Assembly: GCA_018385135.1 (NCBI GenBank) | Contig: JAHAWY010000007.1 | Location: forward strand, 1 to 64,000 | Reading direction: 5' to 3' | Source of the DNA: Oscillospiraceae bacterium | Lineage (GTDB): Bacteria > Bacillota > Clostridia > Oscillospirales > Oscillospiraceae | DNA length: 64,000 nucleotides | In this document: in pieces, positions 7,376 through 17,174 of the stretch | Numbering within the stretch: position 1 is the first letter of the stretch | Layout: each line of letters begins with the position of its first letter | The notes under the pieces: generated by a model | What the model saw: only the letters and a program-made list of their open reading frames with translations | What the model was told of the DNA's origin: nothing | Database searches by the model: none | Position numbers and translations under genes: made by a program

Positions 7376-7413
7376 AAAAAGCGGTCATTGCTAAAAAGCA
7401 ATGACCGCTTTTT
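7376..7413. terminator. Bidirectional terminator between ybaK and rplQ
   Basis: A perfect 12-base GC-rich stem (7381-7392 with 7397-7408) has a four-A loop and is flanked by A5 and T5 runs. It can therefore end ybaK on the plus strand and the whole rpsJ-rplQ array on the minus strand. Confidence 0.9.
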
Positions 7414-7422
7414 GTTTCGCGC

Positions 7423-7767
7423 TTATTTTACAAGCTCGATGACTGCCATCTCGGCTGCGTCGCCGCGACGGGGTCCGAGGCGATAGATGCGGGTGTAGCC
7501 GCCGTTGCGCTCGGCATAAGAAGGTGCGATTTCATCAAACAGCTTCTTTGCCACGTCCTCTCTGGTAATGAAAGAAAGTGCGCTGCGATAGTTGGCAAGC
7601 GACTTGTTCTTACCGAGAGTTATCATCTTCTCGGCGAGAGGTCCGATTTCCTTTGCGCGGGTAATGGTGGTTTCCATGCGACCGTTGTCAAGCAGGTCAG
7701 TAACCTGCTGTCTGAGCATCGCCATACGCGCATCGGTAGTCTTGCCGAGCTTCCTGTAAGTGGACAT
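7423..7767 (-). CDS. rplQ: 50S ribosomal protein L17
   Basis: The protein has 114 residues and is a component of the large subunit near the exit tunnel. [23 protein letters not shown] at the N terminus and [26 protein letters not shown] at the C terminus are the L17 signatures. I chose the ATG at 7767, preceded by AAAGGAGG; a longer upstream frame lacks a site. It is the last gene of the array and is followed directly by the bidirectional terminator. Confidence 0.97.
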   Translation of the reverse strand: MSTYRKLGKTTDARMAMLRQQVTDLLDNGRMETTITRAKEIGPLAEKMITLGKNKSLANYRSALSFITREDVAKKLFDEIAPSYAERNGGYTRIYRLGPRRGDAAEMAVIELVK

Positions 7768-7852
7768 TTCGGTTTTCCTCCTTTTAGAGTGTAAAGGGAT
7801 GAGTTGTTGCGTCTGCAACACTCATAAATAAGTTCCGGTTTGCGAGCTATAA

Positions 7853-8803
7853 TCAGCCGTTGTCGTCGCTGGCGAGGGACAGACCCATCATTGCCAGCTT
7901 GTGTTCAACTTCCTCAAGAGACTTGCGACCAAGGTTTCTGACCTTTATCATCTCGTCTTGAGTTTTGCCGATAAGATCCTCAACAGTGTTGATATTTGCA
8001 CGCTTGAGGCAGTTGAAGCTGCGAACCGAGAGGTCAAGCTCCTCAATTGTCATCTCAAGCACCTTATCACGCTGAGTTTCAACCTTTTCCTTAACGGTGG
8101 ACTCGTTGCCGATGGTTTCGGAGAGGTCTGTAAACAGCGTAAAGTGGTCGCAAAGTATCTTTGCGCCGAGAGAGACCGCGTCGCGCGGGGTGATGGTCTT
8201 ATCCGTCCATACCTCGATCGTGAGCTTGTCGTAGTCGGTCTTGTTGCCAACGCGGGTGTTTTCCACTGCGTAGTTAACCTTTAGAACAGGAGAATAAATA
8301 GAGTCGATAGGGATCGTGCCTATCACCTGCTGCTCGCCCTTGTTCTTATCCGCCACTACATAGCCGCGACCATGGTCAACGACCATTTCCATGCTCAGAT
8401 ATCCATCCGGTCCGAGGGTTGCGATGTGCAGGTCGGGGTTTTGAACCTCAACATCGGCGTCTTCCTTGATATCGCCCGCCGTTACCTCGCCCTCGCCGGA
8501 CGCCTCGATATAAACGGTCTTAGGACCGTCACAATGGAGCTTCATTATGATGCCTTTGATATTGAGGACGATTTCGGTCACATCCTCTTTAACGCCGGGG
8601 ATAGTCGAAAACTCGTGCTGGATACCGGCGATCTTAACGGAAGTGACCGCAGTACCGGGAAGAGAGGATAGGAGTACTCTCCGCAGAGAGTTACCCAAAG
8701 TCGTGCCGTAACCGCGCTCTAACGGTTCAACAATAAACTTGCCGTAGGAGTCATCCGACGGCGCCTCGATACATTCAATGCGCGGCTTTTCTATTTCAAT
8801 CAT
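7853..8803 (-). CDS. rpoA: DNA-directed RNA polymerase subunit alpha
   Basis: The protein has 316 residues and forms the dimeric assembly platform of RNA polymerase. The N-terminal domain holds [20 protein letters not shown] (about 32-51). The C-terminal domain (about 245-316) holds [22 protein letters not shown] and [22 protein letters not shown], which contact UP elements and activators. It lies between rpsD and rplQ, as is usual in the alpha operon. Confidence 0.98.
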   Translation of the reverse strand: MIEIEKPRIECIEAPSDDSYGKFIVEPLERGYGTTLGNSLRRVLLSSLPGTAVTSVKIAGIQHEFSTIPGVKEDVTEIVLNIKGIIMKLHCDGPKTVYIEASGEGEVTAGDIKEDADVEVQNPDLHIATLGPDGYLSMEMVVDHGRGYVVADKNKGEQQVIGTIPIDSIYSPVLKVNYAVENTRVGNKTDYDKLTIEVWTDKTITPRDAVSLGAKILCDHFTLFTDLSETIGNESTVKEKVETQRDKVLEMTIEELDLSVRSFNCLKRANINTVEDLIGKTQDEMIKVRNLGRKSLEEVEHKLAMMGLSLASDDNG

Positions 8804-8881
8804 GTTGTTATTACCCTCCTTCTGAGTTGACGCTGCATAGCGTCTAATGAATTCAGCTTACCAATTATGAGGGTCTCTATA

Positions 8882-9493
8882 TTACTTAGAGTACAGCTCG
8901 ACTATCAGTGTCTCCTCAACGGGGAAGTCAATGTCTTCTCTTGCGGGCATCTTTACAACAGTACCCTTGAGCGTGTTCTTGTCGCGCTCAAGCCACTGGG
9001 GGATAGTGAAAACAGGAGCATCTTCACCAAGCAGTCTCTTGAACATAACAGAGCTGCGGCTGCGCTCGCTAACCTCGATAACATCGCCGACGGAGACGAG
9101 GTAGGAGGGAATGTCCACACGCTTGCCGTTAACGGTGAAGTGACCGTGGTTGACAGCCTGACGAGCCTCACGGCGGGTCATGGCAAAGCCGAGACGGTAA
9201 ACAACATTGTCCAAACGGCGCTCAATGGTGGTCAGCAGGTTTTCGCCGGTGATACCGGGAGCCTTTGCTGCCTTTTCATAGTACATACGGAACTGCTTCT
9301 CAAGAATTCCGTAGATAAACTTAACCTTCTGCTTCTCGTTGAGCTGCATAGCGTATTCGCTCTGCTTCCTGCGCATCTGACCTTTGGGATTACGGATGGT
9401 ATCGCTCTTGGTCTTTGCGGTGTAACCCATGACGGCAGGAGAAATGTCAAGCTGCTTGCAACGCTTAACAATGGGCTGCATATTCTTAGCCAT
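8882..9493 (-). CDS. rpsD: 30S ribosomal protein S4
   Basis: This 203-residue primary 16S rRNA binder nucleates assembly of the small-subunit body. The S4 RNA-binding domain is at about 95-160 ([39 protein letters not shown]). The N-terminal part has only one Cys, so it is the zinc-free form. In Clostridia rpsD is in the alpha operon as here, whereas in Bacillus subtilis it is elsewhere. Confidence 0.97.
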   Translation of the reverse strand: MAKNMQPIVKRCKQLDISPAVMGYTAKTKSDTIRNPKGQMRRKQSEYAMQLNEKQKVKFIYGILEKQFRMYYEKAAKAPGITGENLLTTIERRLDNVVYRLGFAMTRREARQAVNHGHFTVNGKRVDIPSYLVSVGDVIEVSERSRSSVMFKRLLGEDAPVFTIPQWLERDKNTLKGTVVKMPAREDIDFPVEETLIVELYSK

Positions 9494-9517
9494 AATAAAT
9501 AATTCTCCTTCCTGAAA

Positions 9518-9913
9518 TTAGACGCGGCGACGCTTGGGCGGGCGGCAACCGTTATGGGGGATGGGTGTAACATCCTTGATAAGAGTAACCTCTAGCCCTG
9601 CGGTCTGCAGTGCGCGAATTGCAGCCTCACGACCTGAGCCGGGGCCCTTTACATAGACCTCAACGGTCTTGAGTCCGTGCTCCATAGCTGCCTTGGAGGC
9701 AGTCTCCGCTGCGGTCTGGGCAGCGAAAGGAGTGGACTTCTTGCTTCCGCGGAAGCCCATGCCGCCGGCGGAAGCCCATGAGATAGCATTACCGTTCATG
9801 TCGGTAATGGTGACCATGGTATTGTTAAAGGAGGAACTGATGTGAACGACTCCCTTTTCAATGTTCTTACGCTCTCTGCGGCGTGTTCTGGTTTTTTTCT
9901 TAGGTGCTGCCAT
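9518..9913 (-). CDS. rpsK: 30S ribosomal protein S11
   Basis: The protein has 131 residues and lines the platform and mRNA exit region of the 30S subunit. [36 protein letters not shown] and the C-terminal [20 protein letters not shown] are diagnostic. The basic N-terminal tail ([13 protein letters not shown]) is typical of Gram-positive S11. It is tightly packed between rpsM and rpsD. Confidence 0.98.
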   Translation of the reverse strand: MAAPKKKTRTRRRERKNIEKGVVHISSSFNNTMVTITDMNGNAISWASAGGMGFRGSKKSTPFAAQTAAETASKAAMEHGLKTVEVYVKGPGSGREAAIRALQTAGLEVTLIKDVTPIPHNGCRPPKRRRV

Positions 9914-9930
9914 TTACTTTGTTCCCTCCC

Positions 9931-10299
9931 TTACTTTTTCTTGTTTGCGATGGTGCGCTTCGGACCCTTACGGGTACGAGCGTTGGTCTTGCTTCTCTGA
10001 CCACGGACGGGCAGACCCTTTCTGTGGCGCATTCCGCGATAGCTGCCTATCTCAATCAGACGCTTGATGTCAAGTGCGTTCTGACGGCGAAGGTCACCCT
10101 CAACGGTGTAATGCTGGTCGATGCACTCACGCAGCTTGGCTTCGTCCTCCTCACTCAGGTCTTTGACGCGAGTGTCGGGGTTGATGCCAGTCTGTTCGAG
10201 TATCTTGACTGCGCTGGTTCTGCCGATACCGTAAATGTAGGTCAAAGCGATTTCAATGCGCTTATCCTTCGGCAGGTCGATTCCGGCGATACGTGCCAT
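9931..10299 (-). CDS. rpsM: 30S ribosomal protein S13
   Basis: This 122-residue head protein contacts the P-site tRNA and the large subunit. [26 protein letters not shown] and [28 protein letters not shown] are S13 signatures. I placed the start at MARIAG (10299) following the family; an ATG three codons upstream is in frame, and GAAAGGAATG lies just before it. The spacer to rpmJ is unusually long (231 bases). Confidence 0.97.
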   Translation of the reverse strand: MARIAGIDLPKDKRIEIALTYIYGIGRTSAVKILEQTGINPDTRVKDLSEEDEAKLRECIDQHYTVEGDLRRQNALDIKRLIEIGSYRGMRHRKGLPVRGQRSKTNARTRKGPKRTIANKKK

Positions 10300-10530
10300 A
10301 CTTTTCAATCATTCCTTTCGCATGATGCCGCGCTCTGTTTCTGCGTCGGCAATGTTTTTGTGCTTCGAGAAATACGCTGCTGCGCCGCATTCGGTGACAT
10401 AGCCTCCTCAGCAAGCCGCTTTCTTACAAAAGCCGGCTGCCCTTGACTGAAATGCGCCTTGTGCCGCGCTCTCGCGTAACAGGTTGATTAACGGGGAGAA
10501 AAATGTCTCCCGCAAATCAGGGCAACCTGC

Positions 10531-10650
<120 letters not shown>

Positions 10651-10786
10651 TCATTCCTTTCGTAATGCTCAAAGCACATTACGCCGAGCGGACGCCGGCA
10701 TATTGTGCAGGACTTGACCCTAACGGGCACTCGTCTCTAACTGGACCGGATAAAGCCTGAACCCGTTTCAAGCCCCAACCGTTTTG

Positions 10787-11005
10787 TTATTTGCTTCTCC
10801 AGGTAATTCTGCCACGGGTCAGATCATATGGCGACATCTGGACAGTCACCTTGTCACCGGGGAGAATGCGAATGAAGTTCATACGCAGTTTTCCTGAGAT
10901 GTGTGCAAGGATCATATGTCCGTTACCGATATCCACCTGGAACATCGTGTTAGGCAGAGCCTCTACGACTGTGCCTTCAAACTCAATTACGTCGTCTTTA
11001 GACAA
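10787..11005 (-). CDS. infA: Translation initiation factor IF-1
   Basis: This 72-residue OB-fold S1-type protein binds the 30S A site. [48 protein letters not shown] and [13 protein letters not shown] are the IF-1 hallmarks. The start overlaps the end of the KOW-protein gene by 8 bases. Confidence 0.97.
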   Translation of the reverse strand: MSKDDVIEFEGTVVEALPNTMFQVDIGNGHMILAHISGKLRMNFIRILPGDKVTVQMSPYDLTRGRITWRSK

Positions 11006-11294
11006 GCTGACTTCCCTCCTCGGTCACGTCGGCCTCGCTGCGAAATATCGCAAGCTGCTTTCGGATTACACTATCAGCTGCTCCGTCGCTAAAATCGAGC
11101 GCGAGCAGCGCTGCGGTTCCCACTTTCCCCAAGCGGAGATGCTTTAGGTTTTTCTTTTTGGGATTTGCGAGCTTCTTCGTTTTGCCGTCCGTCAGTATTG
11201 CAAAGCTGCCATCGGTTTTGATGACCACATAGGCTCTGCCGCTGTCGTGACCGGCTAACGAAACTGCAATGTCGCGCGGCTTGATGTCGCTCAT
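10998..11294 (-). CDS. KOW-domain RNA-binding protein (L14e-like)
   Basis: This 98-residue protein is typical of the gene found between map and infA in many Clostridia. A KOW/L14e-like motif spans residues 5-55 ([15 protein letters not shown], a beta-strand pair, then [20 protein letters not shown]). The C-terminal half is predicted helical. It probably binds RNA or the ribosome, but no precise role is known to me. It overlaps map by one base and infA by eight. Confidence 0.85.
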   Translation of the reverse strand: MSDIKPRDIAVSLAGHDSGRAYVVIKTDGSFAILTDGKTKKLANPKKKNLKHLRLGKVGTAALLALDFSDGAADSVIRKQLAIFRSEADVTEEGSQLV

Positions 11295-12055
11295 CAGAGA
11301 TCCTCCGCGTAGGTAAGGATCTCCGGTTCTCCGTCTGTGATTAGCACCGTGTTCTCATAGTGTGCGGATAAGCTTCCGTCGAGCGTGACGACAGTCCACT
11401 TGTTGTCAAGCACTCGCACGCCTGCGCCGCCCATGTTTACCATAGGCTCAATGGCGATGGTCATGCCCTTGACAAGACGCGGACCGTGCCCCGGCTCTCC
11501 GTAATTGGGAACCTCAGGTCCCTCGTGAAGGCTTCTGCCGACTCCGTGCCCCACATATTCGCGGACGAGAGAGTAGCCGTGCGCTTCAACGTATTCCTGA
11601 ATGGCATGGGAAATGTCCGAAACGCGGCAGCCCGCGCGGGCAAATTTCAGTCCCTCGAAAAAGCTTTGTCTCGTAACCTCGATTAGCCTTTTCGCATCTT
11701 CGGATATCTCGCCTGCCGGAAAGGTTCCGCAGCAGTCGCCGTGAAAGCCGCCTATGAGGGCGCCCACATCCACGCTGACGATATCGCCTGCGTTGACTTT
11801 GCGTTTTCCGGGGATGCCGTGAATGACCTCGTCGTTCACCGAGATGCAAGCGCTGCCGGGAAAGCCGCCGTAATTAAGGAAAGACGGCACAGCGCCGGAT
11901 TTCTTGATGAACTTGAATATCTCTTTGTTTATTTCCTCCGTAGTGACGCCGGGGCTGACCATTTGCCTTCCGACACTTCGGGCGGCTGCGGTTATTTTGC
12001 CTGCCGTGCGCATCAGCTCTATTTCCCGGGGGTTTTTGATGGTAATGGTGCTCAT
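11294..12055 (-). CDS. map: Methionine aminopeptidase, type I
   Basis: This 253-residue metalloprotease removes the N-terminal Met from nascent proteins. The pita-bread fold ligands appear as the two Asp in IVSVDVGALIGGFHGDCCGTF, the His in VGHGVGRSLHEGPEVPNYG, and the Glu in MTIAIEPMVNMG and SAHYENTVLIT. There is no N-terminal zinc extension. It overlaps adk by four bases (ATGA), as in other spc operons. Confidence 0.97.
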   Translation of the reverse strand: MSTITIKNPREIELMRTAGKITAAARSVGRQMVSPGVTTEEINKEIFKFIKKSGAVPSFLNYGGFPGSACISVNDEVIHGIPGKRKVNAGDIVSVDVGALIGGFHGDCCGTFPAGEISEDAKRLIEVTRQSFFEGLKFARAGCRVSDISHAIQEYVEAHGYSLVREYVGHGVGRSLHEGPEVPNYGEPGHGPRLVKGMTIAIEPMVNMGGAGVRVLDNKWTVVTLDGSLSAHYENTVLITDGEPEILTYAEDL

Positions 12056-12690
12056 AAACCAAGAGCCTCTACGATTGCTTTGGTAGTCAGCTCAATGGTC
12101 GGCTGGTTTTCGACCTTTTTGAGCTTGCCTCTCTTCTCATAGAAGTCCTTGAGAGGCTCAGTCTCCTTGTGGTAGACGTCAAGGCGAGCCTTAACGGTTT
12201 CGGGAGCATCATCCTTGCGGATGGTAAGCTCACCGCCGCAATTATCGCATTTTCCCTCTACCTTCGGAGGATTGTTTACAACATGGTAGGTCGCGCTGCA
12301 ATCCTTACAGGTACGTCTTCCCGCCATGCGTTCGATGATGACCTCGTCGCTGATCTCAATTGAGAGTGCAGCGTCAACCTCGATTCCAACATCCTCAAGT
12401 GCTTGTGCCTGAGGAATGGTGCGGGGCATACCGTCGAGAATGTATCCGTTTTTGCAGTCGTCCTCTGCCAGCCGCTCCCTGACGATGCCGATTATGACAT
12501 CGTCGGGAACCAGCTTGCCGCTTTCAACATACTCCTTTGCCTTGAGACCAACGGGAGTGCCGTTTTTCATAGCGGCGCGGAGTATATTGCCAGTTGAAAT
12601 TGTGGGAATGCCGCACTTACGGCTGAGAATTTCCGCCTGAGTACCCTTGCCTGCGCCCGGAGCGCCTAAAAGAATGAGCTTCATATTCAT
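12052..12690 (-). CDS. adk: Adenylate kinase, zinc-LID type
   Basis: This 212-residue enzyme interconverts AMP, ATP and ADP. The P-loop is GAPGAGKGTQAE (about 9-20). The LID has a four-Cys zinc site, CKDCSATYHVVNNPPKVEGK then CDNC, typical of Gram-positive long-form Adk. DGMPRTIPQAQAL is the AMP-binding DGFPR variant. Two ATGs three bases of codons apart (12690 and 12684) are both possible starts. Confidence 0.97.
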   Translation of the reverse strand: MNMKLILLGAPGAGKGTQAEILSRKCGIPTISTGNILRAAMKNGTPVGLKAKEYVESGKLVPDDVIIGIVRERLAEDDCKNGYILDGMPRTIPQAQALEDVGIEVDAALSIEISDEVIIERMAGRRTCKDCSATYHVVNNPPKVEGKCDNCGGELTIRKDDAPETVKARLDVYHKETEPLKDFYEKRGKLKKVENQPTIELTTKAIVEALGL

Positions 12691-12814
12691 ACATTCCTTT
12701 TCATTTTACCTGCGCCGTTCGGCGCAGTTTAATGGGACTACCGAAGTATTCAATTGTCGAATATTCAGTTGTGGTAACAACAGATCGGAAACTTGACCGG
12801 TCTGCGCGGTTTGC

Positions 12815-14113
12815 TTAGTCGAGGAAGCCCTTATAGTTACGCATGATCATCTGTGCCTCAAGAGCCTTAACGGTTTCAAGAGCAACACCTACCACGATTA
12901 TAACGGACGTTCCGCCAAGCGAAATGCCACTGTTTCTCGCCACGGGGCTTATTGCGCTGATGATGATCGGCACAACAGCAACGATGCCCAGATAAATCGC
13001 GCCGAACAGCGTGATTTTGTTCAGTGACTTCTGAATGTAGTCGCTGGTGGGCTTGCCGGGACGGAAGCCGGGGATAAATCCACCGTTCTTCTTCAGGTTG
13101 TTCGCTATCTCGATGGGGTTGAACTGAATGGTCGAGTAGAAGTACGCGAAGAAGATTATCAGCAGGAAGTATACGATTGCGTAAAGGGCGCTGGTGGTAT
13201 CGAACACCTTGAGGAAGCCGCCCCAGAAGCCTGCGCTGTCCTTAGTGATGCCAAAGAGCATCAAAATGGTTGCGGGCAAAGATGCGATGGACTGAGCGAA
13301 AATGACAGGCAGAACGCCGGACATATTGACCTTCATGGGAAGGTGTGTGCTCTGTCCGCCATACATCTTACGTCCAACAACGCGCTTAGAATACTGTACC
13401 GGGATACGTCTTTCCGCGTTGGTAACGACAACGATAAGAACGATGATTGCCAGAGCGCCGAGCAGCATGAGAATCATGCCCCACCATGACAGGCTTCCCG
13501 CGGAAACGTTGGAAACCATTGTGATAAGCTGGCTGGGGAAGCGCGCGATGATGCTGGCAAAGAGTATGATGGAGATACCGTTTCCTATGCCGAACTCAGT
13601 AATCTGCTCGCCGAGCCACATGATAAGGGCAGAGCCGGCGGTAAAGGTGAGAACTATAACGATAGCTTCCCAAACGCCGGTGCCGGGCAGGAGCAGTCCA
13701 TTGTTCTTGATGAGCATATAGTAGGCAAAGCCTTGAAGCAGACCTATGCCGACCGTGGAATAACGGGTTATGCTTGCGATCTTCTTTCTGCCCTCCTCGC
13801 CGCCTTCCTTTTGCAGACGCTCAAGTGAAGGGATAGCGATGGTAAGCAGTTGGATGATAATGGAGGCGTTAATATAAGGCTGAATTGATAACGCAAATAT
13901 CGTTGCCGTTGAGAACGCGCCGCCTGACATTACGTTGTAAAGTCCGAGCACCGTATTCTCAAGCTGAGCAAAGTACGTTTTCAGATCGGCAATATTAACG
14001 TAGGGGACAGGGATTGCGTTGCCCAAGCGGTAGAGCAGGATGATAAAGAGCGTAAAGAGAATCTTCTTTCTAAGCTCATCTATCCTCCATGCGTTGCGCA
14101 TAGTTTCAAGCAC
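12815..14113 (-). CDS. secY: Protein translocase subunit SecY
   Basis: The protein has 432 residues and ten membrane helices and forms the Sec channel. Signatures include YRLGNAIPVPYVN near residue 25, GGAFSTATIFALSIQPYINASII (plug region), NGISIILFASIIARFP, and KKNGGFIPGFRPGKPTSDYI in the loop that contacts the ribosome and SecA. It follows rplO by a single stop/start junction. SecA is in the same window at 31.6-34.4 kb. Confidence 0.98.
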   Translation of the reverse strand: MLETMRNAWRIDELRKKILFTLFIILLYRLGNAIPVPYVNIADLKTYFAQLENTVLGLYNVMSGGAFSTATIFALSIQPYINASIIIQLLTIAIPSLERLQKEGGEEGRKKIASITRYSTVGIGLLQGFAYYMLIKNNGLLLPGTGVWEAIVIVLTFTAGSALIMWLGEQITEFGIGNGISIILFASIIARFPSQLITMVSNVSAGSLSWWGMILMLLGALAIIVLIVVVTNAERRIPVQYSKRVVGRKMYGGQSTHLPMKVNMSGVLPVIFAQSIASLPATILMLFGITKDSAGFWGGFLKVFDTTSALYAIVYFLLIIFFAYFYSTIQFNPIEIANNLKKNGGFIPGFRPGKPTSDYIQKSLNKITLFGAIYLGIVAVVPIIISAISPVARNSGISLGGTSVIIVVGVALETVKALEAQMIMRNYKGFLD

Positions 14114-14554
14114 TTAGACCACCTCCGCCTTTCCGCCTGCGGCTTCAATTTTCTGCTTCGCAGACTCGGAAAAAGCGGTTGCTTTAACTGTAAGCTTTTT
14201 GGTTATTTCCCCGTTACCGAGAACCTTAAGACCATACTCACACTTGGAGAGCAGGCCGTCTGCGAGCAGCTTTGCCGCATCGACAGTGTCGCCATCGGAA
14301 TACTTGTTAAGGGCGGACACGTTTATAGCCGTGAGGGGCTTTGCAAAAATGTTGTTGAAGCCGCGTTTGGGAATGCGGCGTGCAAGCGGCATCTGACCGC
14401 CTTCAAAGCCGACTCTGACGCCGCCGCCGCTACGGGATTTCTGACCCTTCTGACCACGACCGGCTGTCTTGCCGTTGCCGGAGCCATTGCCTCTGCCCTT
14501 GCGGAACTTTCTGTGGGTGGAGCCAGCTACCGGTGAAAGCTCATTAAGTTTCAT
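14114..14554 (-). CDS. rplO: 50S ribosomal protein L15
   Basis: The protein has 146 residues. The Gly/Lys/Arg-rich extension [20 protein letters not shown], the [16 protein letters not shown] segment and a C-terminal [24 protein letters not shown] end identify L15. It binds 23S rRNA late in assembly. The gene abuts secY without a gap. Confidence 0.97.
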   Translation of the reverse strand: MKLNELSPVAGSTHRKFRKGRGNGSGNGKTAGRGQKGQKSRSGGGVRVGFEGGQMPLARRIPKRGFNNIFAKPLTAINVSALNKYSDGDTVDAAKLLADGLLSKCEYGLKVLGNGEITKKLTVKATAFSESAKQKIEAAGGKAEVV

Positions 14555-14566
14555 GCCTGCACCTCC

Positions 14567-14746
14567 TTATTCTTCGGTGACCTTGAGCAGGTAGCCGATC
14601 TGGGCTATCTTGCCTCTGGTCTGGGGATTATCGGGCTGCACTGTGGTGTTGCCGATTTTGTGCAGACCCAGAGAGTTTGCAGTGGCGATGTGCTTATTGT
14701 TTCTGCCGTTCAAACTCTTAACAAGCTCGATCTTGAGATTAGCCAT
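14567..14746 (-). CDS. rpmD: 50S ribosomal protein L30
   Basis: The protein has 59 residues and was read directly from the sequence. It begins MANLKIELVKSLNGRNNKHI, contains LGLHKIGNTTVQPDNPQTRG and ends LLKVTEE. The pattern K-SL-GR-xxH-xT-xxLGL is the L30 signature. GGAGGGTAATGC lies before the start. It sits between rpsE and rplO, as usual. Confidence 0.95.
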   Translation of the reverse strand: MANLKIELVKSLNGRNNKHIATANSLGLHKIGNTTVQPDNPQTRGKIAQIGYLLKVTEE

Positions 14747-14759
14747 TGCATTACCCTCC

Positions 14760-15287
14760 TTATTCAGTAATTTCCTTTACGCTCTTGCCTCTTACAGCGG
14801 CAACCTGCTCAGCATTGCGCAGAGAGCGGAGACCGACCATGGTAGCGGCAACGACGTTGTGGGGATTGTTCGAGCGGAGGCACTTTGTACGGATATCCTT
14901 GATGCCTGCTGCTTCGACGACTGCGCGGACAGCGCCGCCGGCGATAACGCCGGTACCGGGTGCTGCCGGCTTGAGGAGAACGCGGCCTGCGCCGAATTCG
15001 CCGATGATCTCATGGGGAATGGTGTTATCATCAAGGGTGATGGTTACGATATTCTTCTTTGCATCGTCAATGCCCTTGCGGATAGCTTCGGAAACTTCGC
15101 CCGCCTTGCCCAGACCGTAGCCCACGCGACCCTTACCGTCGCCGACTACCATCAGAGCGGAGAACTTCATTACGCGACCGCCCTTGACGGTCTTGGAAAC
15201 GCGGTTGAGGGAAACCAGCTTTTCGGTGAACTCAGGCTGAGGCTCCTCGCCGCGTCTGTTTTCTCTGTTGTCCTTGTTATAAGCCAT
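14760..15287 (-). CDS. rpsE: 30S ribosomal protein S5
   Basis: The protein has 175 residues with the S5 double-stranded RNA-binding domain at about 20-85 ([40 protein letters not shown]). The C-terminal domain contains [29 protein letters not shown]. It acts in decoding fidelity and mRNA helicase activity of the 30S subunit. An acidic/basic N-terminal tail of about 18 residues precedes the domain. Confidence 0.98.
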   Translation of the reverse strand: MAYNKDNRENRRGEEPQPEFTEKLVSLNRVSKTVKGGRVMKFSALMVVGDGKGRVGYGLGKAGEVSEAIRKGIDDAKKNIVTITLDDNTIPHEIIGEFGAGRVLLKPAAPGTGVIAGGAVRAVVEAAGIKDIRTKCLRSNNPHNVVAATMVGLRSLRNAEQVAAVRGKSVKEITE

Positions 15288-15305
15288 TTCGTTTCTTCCT
15301 CCCGA

Positions 15306-15665
15306 CTAAAAGTCCAGACCGCCCTCGCGGGCGCCTTCTGCCAGCGCCTTAACGCGACCGTGATAGATATATCCGCCGCGGTCAAAGACGACCGTCTCAA
15401 TGCCCTTTGCCTTAGCGCGCTCAGCTACGAGCTTTCCGACCTTAGTCGCCGCTTCGCAGTTGCTGCCAAGACCCTCAAAGTCCTTCTCGTTGGAGGACGC
15501 TGCGCACAGTGTGACGCCGTTAACGTCGTCGATAATCTGAGCGTAGATGTGGGCATTGCTTCTGAAAACATCAAGTCTGGGAGTCTCGGGCGTGCCGGAG
15601 ATCTTGGCACGAACCCTCTTATGGCGCTTAATGCGCGAAGCTCTAGTATCAGGTCTGTTAATCAT
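15306..15665 (-). CDS. rplR: 50S ribosomal protein L18
   Basis: This 119-residue protein binds 5S rRNA in the central protuberance. [37 protein letters not shown] near the N terminus and [33 protein letters not shown] at the end are L18 signatures. Confidence 0.97.
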   Translation of the reverse strand: MINRPDTRASRIKRHKRVRAKISGTPETPRLDVFRSNAHIYAQIIDDVNGVTLCAASSNEKDFEGLGSNCEAATKVGKLVAERAKAKGIETVVFDRGGYIYHGRVKALAEGAREGGLDF

Positions 15666-15681
15666 TTAGGCACACCTCCTT

Positions 15682-16224
15682 TTATTTTGCTCCGGTCTTG
15701 CCTTCTTTGTGGCGAACCACTTCGTCGGCATAGCGGATACCCTTGCCCTTGTAAGGCTCGGGGGGTCTTTTCTTACGCACGTCAGCCGCAAACTGACCAA
15801 CCTTCTGCTTGTCGATACCGTTGATAACGATAGTGTTCGGGTTGGGAACATCAATGGTGATGCCTTCAACCTCATCGACATTGACCTGATGGCTGTAGCC
15901 GATGTTCATGACAAGCTTGTTGCCTTCCTTGGCGACCTTGTAGCCGACGCCCTGAACGGAAAGCTCTTTCTTGAAGCCCTCGGATACGCCGACGACCATG
16001 TTGCTGAGCAGGGCACGGGTCAGACCGTGGAGGCTGCGGTTTTCCTTGTTGTCATCGGGACGGGAAACGGTGAGGACGCCTGCTTCCTGCTCAATCTTCA
16101 TCTGGGGAGCAAAGTTGCGCTCAAGAGTTCCCTTGGGACCTTTAACGGTGACGTGATTGTTTTCTTCGATTTTGACCTCAACACCTGCGGGAACGGTAAT
16201 GGGTGCTCTACCTATTCTTGACAT
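15682..16224 (-). CDS. rplF: 50S ribosomal protein L6
   Basis: The protein has 180 residues and two repeated L6 domains. MSRIGRAPITVPAGVEV at the N terminus and PEPYKGKGIRYADEVVRHKEGKTG at the C terminus are characteristic. I chose 16224 (after AGGGGGTAAATGAA) over a longer in-frame start. It binds the sarcin-ricin region near the factor site. Confidence 0.97.
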   Translation of the reverse strand: MSRIGRAPITVPAGVEVKIEENNHVTVKGPKGTLERNFAPQMKIEQEAGVLTVSRPDDNKENRSLHGLTRALLSNMVVGVSEGFKKELSVQGVGYKVAKEGNKLVMNIGYSHQVNVDEVEGITIDVPNPNTIVINGIDKQKVGQFAADVRKKRPPEPYKGKGIRYADEVVRHKEGKTGAK

Positions 16225-16237
16225 TTCATTTACCCCC

Positions 16238-16636
16238 TTACCATATAAACGCCAGGACTTCACCGCCGACATGAGCCTTGCGAGCCGCCTTGTCGGTCAT
16301 GATGCCCTTGGAGGTGGAGATGATGGCGATGCCCAGTCCCTTAAGGACGGAGGGCAGCTCCTCTGCGCCGGCATAAACGCGCAGTCCGGGCTTGGATACG
16401 CGGCGGAGACCCTGAATGGCCTTCTCTTTTCCGGGCAGATACTTGAGTGTGATGCGGATGACGCCCTGTCCTCCGTCCTCGATAAGCTGAAAGCTCTTAA
16501 TGTAGCCTTCGTCGAGGAGAATTTGGGCAATTGCCTTCTTCATCTTGGAAGCGGGAACGTCAACAGTTTCGTGCTTTGCACTTCCTGCGTTGCGGATACG
16601 TGTCAGCATATCAGCAATAGGATCGGTGATTTGCAT
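16238..16636 (-). CDS. rpsH: 30S ribosomal protein S8
   Basis: The protein has 132 residues. [29 protein letters not shown] (about 5-33) and [26 protein letters not shown] at the C terminus identify S8, which binds helix 21 of 16S rRNA and in some bacteria represses the spc operon. An unusually long 341-base spacer separates it from rpsZ upstream. Confidence 0.97.
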   Translation of the reverse strand: MQITDPIADMLTRIRNAGSAKHETVDVPASKMKKAIAQILLDEGYIKSFQLIEDGGQGVIRITLKYLPGKEKAIQGLRRVSKPGLRVYAGAEELPSVLKGLGIAIISTSKGIMTDKAARKAHVGGEVLAFIW

Positions 16637-16977
16637 ACTGGGTTTTCCTCCTTATTTAGAGTTACAGTCGATCTTTCGTACTGTTCAGGCGGCGAGGTTC
16701 CGAGCCAATACATGATTGGTCACGGCCTTTCGCCATCCTATGACTTTATTTGAAGCGGCAAGCCGCAACAAACCATATGATGGCTCACACGAGCCTTAGG
16801 GGTTTTTGAGGTTTTCGGGCTTCTCCCCGTACGCCTCAAGGCGGGTCATTATAGACAAAATAGTCTTACCCTGATAAGCACAAGGGTGGGCAGGACGCCG
16901 TCCGGCAAAATCGAGCCGCCGCAGGCAGCACGGCAGTGCGTGGAGACGCGGCATAACGGCGTCCTGCACAGCCGTCT
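16637..16977 (-). other. Long structured spacer inside the ribosomal operon (rpsZ-rpsH)
   Basis: I see no supported gene in these 341 bases; a frame over part of it overlaps rpsZ and shows no family signal. A perfect 12-base inverted repeat (16890-16901 with 16956-16967) encloses a GC-rich 54-base loop. On the minus strand a TATAAT (16848-16853) follows, but I find no good -35. It could be an RNA structure, a processing site or a weak internal promoter for rpsH and beyond. Confidence 0.5.
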
Positions 16978-17163
16978 TTACCAGCTTGCCTTGCGAACTC
17001 CGGGTATCTGACCCTTGTATGCGAGCTCGCGGAAGCAAATTCTGCAAACGCCGTAGTCACGAAGGTAAGCGTGGGGGCGGCCGCAGATCTTGCAGCGGTT
17101 ATACTCTCTGGTGGAGTACTTAGCGGGACGAGCCTGCTTGATCTTCATTGATGTCTTAGCCAT
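16978..17163 (-). CDS. rpsZ: 30S ribosomal protein S14, type Z (zinc)
   Basis: The protein has 61 residues. The zinc ligands are [20 protein letters not shown] (CxxC-x12-CxxC). [22 protein letters not shown] at the start and [11 protein letters not shown] at the end are typical. This is the C+ short form used by Gram-positive bacteria in the spc operon. Confidence 0.96.
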   Translation of the reverse strand: MAKTSMKIKQARPAKYSTREYNRCKICGRPHAYLRDYGVCRICFRELAYKGQIPGVRKASW

Positions 17164-17174
17164 GGTCTTTCCTC

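Noticed and set aside
14610..15824. 404-residue plus-strand frame over rplR-rpmD
   Set aside because: It is antisense to rpmD, rpsE and rplR, all of which are certain; no binding site or homology signal.
16796..17047. 83-residue frame in the rpsZ-rpsH spacer
   Set aside because: It overlaps the zinc S14 gene in another frame, lacks a ribosome binding site and looks like random Arg/Pro-rich sequence.
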